Source: Amycolatopsis tolypomycina (lineage in GTDB: Bacteria; Actinomycetota; Actinomycetes; Mycobacteriales; Pseudonocardiaceae). From it: a stretch of 64,000 bases of DNA. Location: NCBI RefSeq assembly GCF_900105945.1, contig NZ_FNSO01000004.1, positions 3,348,001 through 3,412,000 on the forward strand, given 5' to 3'. Shown piece by piece: positions 58,349-64,000 of the stretch. The notes under the pieces were generated by a model that worked only from the letters and a program-made list of their open reading frames with translations, searched no databases and had not been told where the DNA came from. Positions within the stretch are counted from its first letter, which is position 1. Each line of letters starts with the position of its first letter. A program made the position numbers and the translations under genes.

Positions 58349-60160
58349 CTAAGGTCGCGGCAGCTTGCCTGCCAAAGCCTTCCCAAACGCCGCAGCGACG
58401 TCACAAGCACCACCGCCGGTCTTCAAGGCGAAGATCCGGATGTGTTCCGTGCGCTTCGCGTCGAACTGGCGGTGGTGCCACGACACCGCGCAGCTGTCGC
58501 CGGTCGGGTTGCGGGTGCCGGTGACGCCGCCGAGGTCGACCGGGCTCCCGTCGTCCGGCACGCTCGAGTAGCCCTTGTCGAAGGTCAGCCGCAGGGATGT
58601 CGTCGCCGTCCATTCGCAATCGCGCAGCCGGTTGAGCTTGACTTCGCGGACCGGGCCGAGCACCGGCGTCACCGCGGTCTTGTCGAGCACCGAGCACGGG
58701 TCCGTCGCGAGCAGCGTGCCGGGCGGCAGGTCGTACCCGGTGCCGCCGCGGATGCGGTCGAGGACTTTGGCGAGGGTGGTCTTCGCCAGGCCGCACGTCT
58801 CGGCCAGCGCCGTCACCCCGAGTTCCGGCTGCGCGGGGACCTGGACGCTGGCGTCGCACGTGCTGCCGCTGATTTCGGTGAACAGCACCGGACGGCCGTC
58901 GAGGTCCTCGGCCGGCCTGCCGGCCTCGACGTAGATCTGGTCGCCGAGCTTGATCGAGATCTTCTGGCCGGACTTCGTCCGGTATTCGCAGCGGTCGAAG
59001 TACCCCGAGTCCGGGACGGCGCTCAGCTTGCCCGCGTCGGGGACGCTGACGCCGTTCAGCACCTTGCACGGGTCCGTGCGCCGCAGCGTTTCCAGGCTTG
59101 TCGGATCGAGGTTCGCGCCCGCGGTCGGCGGATCCGCGTCGGCCCGCGCCACCAGCACGGCCACCAGGCTGCCGACGGCGAGCCCGGCGACGGTCGCGAG
59201 GGCGGTCACGACCGGGAACCAGCGGCGACGTCGGGGCGGCGCGGGCGGCGGGATGGGCAGTGGCGCGGGCGCCGGCCAGGACAGCGCGGTGCGGACCGCG
59301 GTGTCCTGTGCGTCGATCAGCCGGTGGACCGGGTCCGGCCACGGCCGGGTTCCGGGCGTCACCGGGCCGAGGAAGTCGAGGATGCGCTGCGGTGCCGGCC
59401 GCCGGGCCGGGTCCTTGGCCAGGCACGGCTCGACGAGGGTGCGGATTTCGGGTGGCAGGCCGGTCAGGTCGGGGCTGGCGTGCACGACGTTGTAGAGCAG
59501 CTGCGCCGTCGTGGAGCCGGTGAACGGGCCGCGGCCGGTCGCCGCCATCACCAGCACGCCGCCGAGGGAGAAGACGTCGCTGGCCGGGGTGAGCGGGCGG
59601 CTTTCGGCCTGTTCGGGGGACATGAACGCGGGGGAGCCGACGATGCCGCCGGTGCCGGTGAGGTCGGCGCCGCCCTCGGTGGCGCGGGCGATGCCGAAGT
59701 CGATCACCCGTGGCCCGTCGGCGGTCAGGAGGACGTTGCCGGGCTTGAGGTCGCGGTGGATCAGCCCGACCCGGTGGATCTCGATCAGCGCGGTCGCGAG
59801 CCCGACGGCGAGCCGGCGCACCGCTTCGGCCGGCAGTGGCCCGGTTGCTTCGACGGCTTCCTTCAGCGACGGCCCGGTGACGAACACCGAAGCGAGCCAC
59901 GGGGTTTCGGCGTCGGCGTCGGCGTCCATGACCGCCGCGGTGAAGGCCCCCGAGACCCGTTGTGACGCCAGCACTTCTTGCCGGAACCGGCTGCGGAAGT
60001 GAGCGTCGCGCGCGAACTCGGCGTGGACCTGCTTGAGTGCTACGAGGCGGCCGTCCGGGGCGACGCCGAGCAGGACGCGGCCCATGCCGCCTTCGCCGAG
60101 TGCGGCGACGAGGCGGTACTTCCCGGCTTGCCGGGTGTCGCCCGGTTCCAGTGGCTTCAC
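58349..60160 (-). CDS. PknB-type Ser/Thr kinase with extracellular domain (paralogue 1)
   Basis: 603 residues from a GTG that overlaps the upstream kinase stop. The Gly loop is GEGGMGRV (22-29), Lys43 in VALKQVH, HRDLKPGN, DFGIARA and SPAFMSPEQ are all present, so the kinase is active by sequence. A Pro-rich juxtamembrane segment leads to one membrane helix (about 312-336). The outside part has paired Cys (TDPCKVLNG, ETCGLAKTTL, CDVAAAFG), a DUF3558-like lipoprotein-type sensor. It is a close paralogue of the kinase encoded upstream. Confidence 0.9.
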   Translation of the reverse strand: MKPLEPGDTRQAGKYRLVAALGEGGMGRVLLGVAPDGRLVALKQVHAEFARDAHFRSRFRQEVLASQRVSGAFTAAVMDADADAETPWLASVFVTGPSLKEAVEATGPLPAEAVRRLAVGLATALIEIHRVGLIHRDLKPGNVLLTADGPRVIDFGIARATEGGADLTGTGGIVGSPAFMSPEQAESRPLTPASDVFSLGGVLVMAATGRGPFTGSTTAQLLYNVVHASPDLTGLPPEIRTLVEPCLAKDPARRPAPQRILDFLGPVTPGTRPWPDPVHRLIDAQDTAVRTALSWPAPAPLPIPPPAPPRRRRWFPVVTALATVAGLAVGSLVAVLVARADADPPTAGANLDPTSLETLRRTDPCKVLNGVSVPDAGKLSAVPDSGYFDRCEYRTKSGQKISIKLGDQIYVEAGRPAEDLDGRPVLFTEISGSTCDASVQVPAQPELGVTALAETCGLAKTTLAKVLDRIRGGTGYDLPPGTLLATDPCSVLDKTAVTPVLGPVREVKLNRLRDCEWTATTSLRLTFDKGYSSVPDDGSPVDLGGVTGTRNPTGDSCAVSWHHRQFDAKRTEHIRIFALKTGGGACDVAAAFGKALAGKLPRP

Positions 60161-62031
60161 GGCTTCGGCAGTCCGGGCCGGGCCGCCTTGGCGAAGTCCT
60201 GTACCTGGCGGCAGGTCTGCTCGATGGTGAGCGTGCTGGCGGAAGTGGCGTACCGGACGATGACGTTCTCCGAGGCTTGTTCGCCGACCTGCCGGTGCGG
60301 CCAGGTCAGGGTGCAGGTGACCGACGCGGGGTTGTCCTGGTCGGCGGTGAAGGAGGCGGTGAGCCCGCCGAGGTCGACAGTGCCGGCCTTGGTGTGGGAA
60401 CCGTCCTTGGCCGCGACGGGCGGGTACCCCCGTTCGAGGTTGACGCTGATTTCGCCGCCGGCCGTCCAGCGGCACTCGTGCAGGCCGCGGGGTTGGACCT
60501 TGGTGATCGGGCCGGCGATCCGCTGTGTGGTCGCGGTGTCGACGAGGCCGCAGGGGTCGACCGCCGCGAGACTTCCCGGTGGTGCGGCCGGAACGTTCCC
60601 CGCGCGGAGGCGGTTCAGTGTTTCGGTGAGCGCGGACTTCGCGGCGTCGCATGGTTGGGCGAACTTGCCTGGCCCGAGGGTGCCGGCCTCGATGCCGATG
60701 GTGTCGGCGGGGCGGTCGGTGATCGGCACGGAGGCTGTGCAGCCGCTGCTCTTGACGTCGAGGCTGAGCGGCAGGCCGGCCAGTTCGCCGGTGGGAGTGC
60801 CCTTGGCGGCCGACGGGCCCCCGATCGTCAGCTCCATCGACTGGCGCTGCGCGGTTTGGAAGGTGCAGGAGAAGAGGTGGACCGCGCCCTGCGGGGTGAG
60901 CTTCCCGATCCCGGGTACCGACGGCAGCACCTGGCACGGGTCGGCGGCGCGCAGCTTGTCCGGGCCCAGCGGGTCCGGGTTCGGCGCGGACGTCGTCGTC
61001 ACCGGGGCCGGGCTGCTCGCCGGGGCGGCGGTCGCCCCACTGTCGCCGTTGAGCATCGTGACGGCGGTGATCGTGCCGGCCACGAGGATGGCGGCGGCCG
61101 TGGCGGCGAGCGTGATCCGCCGGCCGAGCCGTCGCGGCTTCGGGGGCTGGGTCACGGCGGCCGTGACCTCGGCCTGGTGGCGGGCGATGAGCGCGTGGAC
61201 GGCGGGCGGCCAGGGCCGCTGGACCGGCGGCAGCGGCCCGAGGAGTTCGAGCAGCTGCGCCGGCGTCGGCCGCCGGGCCGGGTCCTTGGCGAGGCAGGGT
61301 TCGGCGAGAGCGCGGATGTCGGGCGGGAGGATCCGCAGGTCAGGGTGCGTGTGGACGACGTTGTAGAGCGACTGCGGTGCCGACGCCCCGGCGAAGGGGC
61401 TGCGTCCGGTGGCGGCGAGGACGAGGAGTGCGCCGAGGGAGAAGACGTCGCTGGCCGGGGTCAGCGGCCGCCCGTCCGCCTGCTCCGGCGACATGAACGC
61501 GGGCGAGCCGAGGATGACCCCGGTGTGCGTCAGGTCGGTGCTGCCCTCGGCGGCGCGGGCGATGCCGAAGTCGATGACGCGGGGTCCGTCGTCGGCGAGC
61601 AGGACGTTGCCGGGTTTGAGGTCCCGGTGCACGAGCCCGGCCCGGTGGATCCCGGTCAGCGCGGACGCCAGCCCGGCGGCCAGCTGCCGCACGGCGGCGG
61701 GCGGGAGTGGCCCGGTCGCGTCGACGGCTTCCTGCAGCGAAGGACCGGCGACGAAGACGGAGGCCAGCCACGGGGTGGGCGCGTGCGGGTCGGCGTCCAT
61801 CACGGCGGCGGTGTAGGCGCCCGAGACGAGCCGGGAGGCGTCGACCTCGCGGCGGAACCGTGCACGGAACCCGGGATCGTGCGCGAACCCGCGATGAACC
61901 TGCTTGACGGCGGCCAGCCGGCCATCGGGGGCGACCCCGAGCAGCACGCGCCCCATCCCGCCTTCGCCGACCACGGCGAGCAGCCGGTACCGCCCCACCT
62001 GCGCCGGCTCACCCGGCCTCAACGGCTCCAC
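60157..62031 (-). CDS. PknB-type Ser/Thr kinase with extracellular domain (paralogue 2)
   Basis: 624 residues. The GTG at 62031 has GGAGG six bases upstream; longer readings lack an SD. The kinase domain has GEGGMG (22-27), Lys43, HRDLKPGN and DFGIARA. A membrane helix lies at about 305-328. The extracellular part again has DUF3558-like Cys motifs (ADPCQVLPSVP, AVDPCGLVDTA, ECRWTAGGEISVNL). The gene is translationally coupled to paralogue 1, so the products may form a heterodimer sensing the same or related wall signals. Confidence 0.9.
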   Translation of the reverse strand: MEPLRPGEPAQVGRYRLLAVVGEGGMGRVLLGVAPDGRLAAVKQVHRGFAHDPGFRARFRREVDASRLVSGAYTAAVMDADPHAPTPWLASVFVAGPSLQEAVDATGPLPPAAVRQLAAGLASALTGIHRAGLVHRDLKPGNVLLADDGPRVIDFGIARAAEGSTDLTHTGVILGSPAFMSPEQADGRPLTPASDVFSLGALLVLAATGRSPFAGASAPQSLYNVVHTHPDLRILPPDIRALAEPCLAKDPARRPTPAQLLELLGPLPPVQRPWPPAVHALIARHQAEVTAAVTQPPKPRRLGRRITLAATAAAILVAGTITAVTMLNGDSGATAAPASSPAPVTTTSAPNPDPLGPDKLRAADPCQVLPSVPGIGKLTPQGAVHLFSCTFQTAQRQSMELTIGGPSAAKGTPTGELAGLPLSLDVKSSGCTASVPITDRPADTIGIEAGTLGPGKFAQPCDAAKSALTETLNRLRAGNVPAAPPGSLAAVDPCGLVDTATTQRIAGPITKVQPRGLHECRWTAGGEISVNLERGYPPVAAKDGSHTKAGTVDLGGLTASFTADQDNPASVTCTLTWPHRQVGEQASENVIVRYATSASTLTIEQTCRQVQDFAKAARPGLPKP

Positions 62032-62170
62032 GCCCCACCTCCGCGGGCGATCGTAGAGCGTGGGCCTGCGCGGCCGGCGGGGAATGGCCTGATCCGCGCC
62101 GGTGCGGTGATCTGCTACCGCCTGCCCTATAGTCGCGTGACGTCGGCCAACGGACCTGCGGGGGAGAAGG

Positions 62171-62653
62171 ATGTCGCGCGAGCGCAGCCTGACGCTGAAG
62201 GTCTTGAACGCGGCCGCTCGAGAACTGGCTCCGGCCATCGAGGAGTTCAACAGGCAGCAGCGGCGCGCGTCGCGTGTTGCAGAGTATTTCGTGGTTGTCG
62301 AGCACCGACTGGGCGGGCCCGCGGAAGAGCTGGCGCCCTGGCCGTCGGAGAAGAACGTTCTCTACCGGTTCACCAGGCAGTCTTTCGGCGAGGGCTGGGG
62401 CGTTGAGAGCGGCGACGGCACTCTCGGATACAGCATCCAGTTGATGCGCTGTCACACCGTGCGTAAAGGTCTCGCGAAGCGGGTGTTCGGTGGATGGCGG
62501 CGCTGGGACCGGCGGGAGAGCAACTGGGTCCGCCTTCTGGTGGTGGACGACGGTGTCCCGGCTTTGTTCTTCGACCGAAAGCGATACAGCGGCGACGTCG
62601 CGGGCTGGCGCCGGATACTCCGGGAAACCGGCTGGTCCGAACGGCAAAGCTGA
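62171..62653 (+). CDS. Hypothetical protein (160 aa)
   Basis: 160 residues after a perfect SD (GGGGGAGAAGG). Basic and aromatic: NVLYRFTRQSFGEGWGVESGDG, VFGGWRRWDRRESNWVRLLVVDDG, ALFFDRKRYSGD. No membrane segment or known motif. It diverges from the kinase pair and may share its promoter region. Codon use is less GC-biased than neighbours, so it may be a recent arrival. Confidence 0.65.
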   Translation: MSRERSLTLKVLNAAARELAPAIEEFNRQQRRASRVAEYFVVVEHRLGGPAEELAPWPSEKNVLYRFTRQSFGEGWGVESGDGTLGYSIQLMRCHTVRKGLAKRVFGGWRRWDRRESNWVRLLVVDDGVPALFFDRKRYSGDVAGWRRILRETGWSERQS

Positions 62654-62953
62654 CCGTGTCGGCCGGCCACACAGTCCCCTGACGGGGCCCAGGCTGGGGC
62701 GTTAACCCGCTCGAAGAGCTGGACTTCGGGCTGCCCCTTGCAGCGTGGCGTGGGGTTCGTGAGCGGGGGCGCGTCAGCAACAGCAGCGGTCGTGAACTCA
62801 CTGCCCGAGGTCATCGCGCACCGCGAGTTGGCCGATCGCCACCACGGACCCGCAAGGCTTGCAGAGGATTCCGCCGGGCCCGGCGAGTCTCGTCGCCGTT
62901 GTATGTGGGCCGCGGGGGGCGCATCGCTGACCGGGGTCTGCCATGATCGGCTC
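62654..62953. other. Gap without supported gene
   Basis: A plus-strand frame is open through this stretch into the SMI1/KNR4 gene, but its amino-acid content (for example GGASATAAVVNSLPEVIA) and lack of SD do not support coding. No promoter boxes or repeats stand out. Confidence 0.4.
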
Positions 62954-63499
62954 ATGGGGGAACCAGGGCATCGGGCTGTCGTCGAGCGCATCGCCGACGC
63001 GGTCGGCTGGACGGGTGCCGTCGCGCCGAAGTACGGCTGGGACCACGTCGAGCGGCGGCTGGGGCTGGTGTTCCCGGCCGACTACAAGGAGTTCATGGGG
63101 CGGTTCCCGTCGTGCTGCTTCCGCGGTGTGCTCCGCCTCTGGAACCCGGTCCAGAACACCGAGGGCCTGGCCCGGTTCACCGACGACTTCGGCCGCCTTC
63201 TCGACGGCGTCCGCGAAGGCCGCGAGTACTACCCGGAGATCCCGGCGCCGTTCCCGGCGCCCGGCGGGGTGATCCCGTTCGCCGACGACATGAGCGGCGG
63301 CGCGCTGTTCTGGGTGCCGTGGACGGCCGACCCCGACGGGTGGCACGTGACCCGGCAGAGCGCGAGCCTGCCCGACGACTGGATGCGGACGCGCCGTCCG
63401 ATGACGGCCGTGCTGCTCGAGCTCGCCACCAGCCGCAGCTCGCGCAACGTGCTCCGCTGGGATCTGTCCGGCGCGGACCGGTCGATCGAGCTGTTCTGA
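62954..63499 (+). CDS. SMI1/KNR4 (SUKH)-family protein
   Basis: 181 residues. GWDHVERRLGLVFPADYKEFMGRFPSC, then GVIPFADDMSGGALFWVPWTADPDGWHV, are SUKH-superfamily features (LP.dY..F; DxxGD-like). In bacteria these are often immunity proteins for polymorphic toxins. No toxin gene is adjacent here. The start was chosen where the family homology begins. Confidence 0.8.
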   Translation: MGEPGHRAVVERIADAVGWTGAVAPKYGWDHVERRLGLVFPADYKEFMGRFPSCCFRGVLRLWNPVQNTEGLARFTDDFGRLLDGVREGREYYPEIPAPFPAPGGVIPFADDMSGGALFWVPWTADPDGWHVTRQSASLPDDWMRTRRPMTAVLLELATSRSSRNVLRWDLSGADRSIELF

Positions 63500-63564
63500 C
63501 CCGGGCCCGAAGCACCGCGCGAACGGATGATCCCCGGCAGGTGGGGCTGCTGAACAGCTGTTCT

Positions 63565-64000
63565 TCAGTGTCCTTTCAGGACTTCGCGCAGGCGCGCGGC
63601 GAAGGCGGCGGGCTCGGCGGCGAACCCGCCGTGGTCGCCCGGGAACGGTTCGGCGGTCAGCCCGAGGTCGGCGGCGAGCCCGAGGCCGGCTTCGTGGGCG
63701 GGCAGCCCGGCGGCCGTCTCGCCCACGCCGACGACCAGCCGCGCCGACACTGCCCGCAGTGCGTCGAGGTCGGGTTCGTAGGCGCCGATGGCGGCCAGGA
63801 GGTGGCCGAAGAAGTACGCGAAGTTGCCCTCCATCACCTTCATGTGGGCGAGTTCTTCGGGCGTCGGGTCGGCCGGCGGGGCGATGTCGAAGCCTGACAT
63901 CTCCGTGAACGCGGCGATGGCGGCGCCGATCCCGTGCTCCCGATGGATCGCCGGGATGTCCGGGCCGTCGAGGGCGGCCGGGCCGAGGTAGCGGGTGACC
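63565..64000 (-). CDS. Alpha/beta hydrolase, C-terminal part (runs off the window)
   Basis: The frame is open to the end of the window; at least 145 residues are visible. The text IPAIHREHGIGAAIAAFTEM leads into SGFDIAPPADPTPEELAHMK. ALRAVSARLVVGVGETAAGL carries the acidic-residue strand, and EPFPGDHGGF carries the triad His. This is typical of the actinobacterial hydrolase family. The nucleophile lies upstream, outside the window. Confidence 0.8.
   Translation of the reverse strand, partial: VTRYLGPAALDGPDIPAIHREHGIGAAIAAFTEMSGFDIAPPADPTPEELAHMKVMEGNFAYFFGHLLAAIGAYEPDLDALRAVSARLVVGVGETAAGLPAHEAGLGLAADLGLTAEPFPGDHGGFAAEPAAFAARLREVLKGH

Noticed and set aside
62654..62953. N-terminal extension of the SMI1/KNR4 protein
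   Set aside because: No SD or family similarity before the ATG at 62954. The composition is unlike coding sequence.

Overview
The window is high-GC actinobacterial DNA, very rich in G/C-ending codons and in GTG/TTG starts, with head-to-tail coupled operons. Gene content (type I PKS, many LuxR/TetR regulators, Ser/Thr kinases, secreted wall hydrolases, a natural-product cluster) and the kinds of palindromic repeats suggest a Pseudonocardiales genome such as Amycolatopsis. The genus is an inference. I saw no rRNA, tRNA or CRISPR array.

Layout. 1-3.3 kb: the 3' end of a type I polyketide synthase (PKS) gene, a TetR repressor with a clear operator, and a LuxR-type regulator. 3.3-8.6 kb: a 52-residue secreted peptide, two paralogous tachylectin-propeller cell-wall enzymes (one lysozyme-like, one CHAP), an ECF sigma/anti-sigma pair and a membrane-anchored secreted protein. 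8.6-13.9 kb: a LacI-controlled ribose-type uptake and phosphorylation operon with two operators.

14.0-32.3 kb is the centrepiece, an apparently complete biosynthetic gene cluster. It has an NB-ARC regulator and a NarL-type response regulator. Three operons lie behind near-identical promoters, each with a tandem pair of TTCCC-N8/9-GGGAA sites about 21 bp apart and a -10 box at a fixed distance. The gene set contains lysine/ornithine N-hydroxylase, a methionyl-tRNA-synthetase-like protein, a separate cupin and a D-amino-acid-oxidase-type flavoprotein. That is the known toolkit for making a hydrazine (N-N bond) from N6-hydroxylysine and glycine, but here the cupin and MetRS-like parts are on separate genes. 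Two ATP-grasp ligases, a kynurenine-3-monooxygenase-like enzyme, two more flavoenzymes, a DUF6875-like protein, a DDAH-fold enzyme, a subtilase and an MFS exporter complete it. I predict a hydrazine-derived, peptide-like metabolite.

32.3-43.3 kb: a TetR gene with a divergent membrane protein; a three-gene cassette built round a 1432-residue kinase-WD40-TPR protein; and a four-gene operon with an M6 metalloprotease, an ATP-grasp enzyme and two small unknowns. 43.5-51.2 kb: MerR plus quinone oxidoreductase, a phosphotransferase, a membrane protein, a secreted beta-repeat protein and a secreted GH2 glycosidase with AbfB modules. 51.2-52.8 kb: a decayed stretch with transposase and epoxide-hydrolase remnants around an intact VOC gene. 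52.8-64 kb: FMN reductase, a DrrAB-type ABC exporter, a large ATPase regulator, two coupled paralogous Ser/Thr kinases, a hypothetical protein, an SMI1/KNR4 protein and a partial alpha/beta hydrolase.

Three repeat classes stand out: a 23-bp-arm palindrome in two copies, each between convergent genes; a 16-bp-arm hairpin; and a 30-bp tandem repeat read in frame inside the MetRS-like gene.
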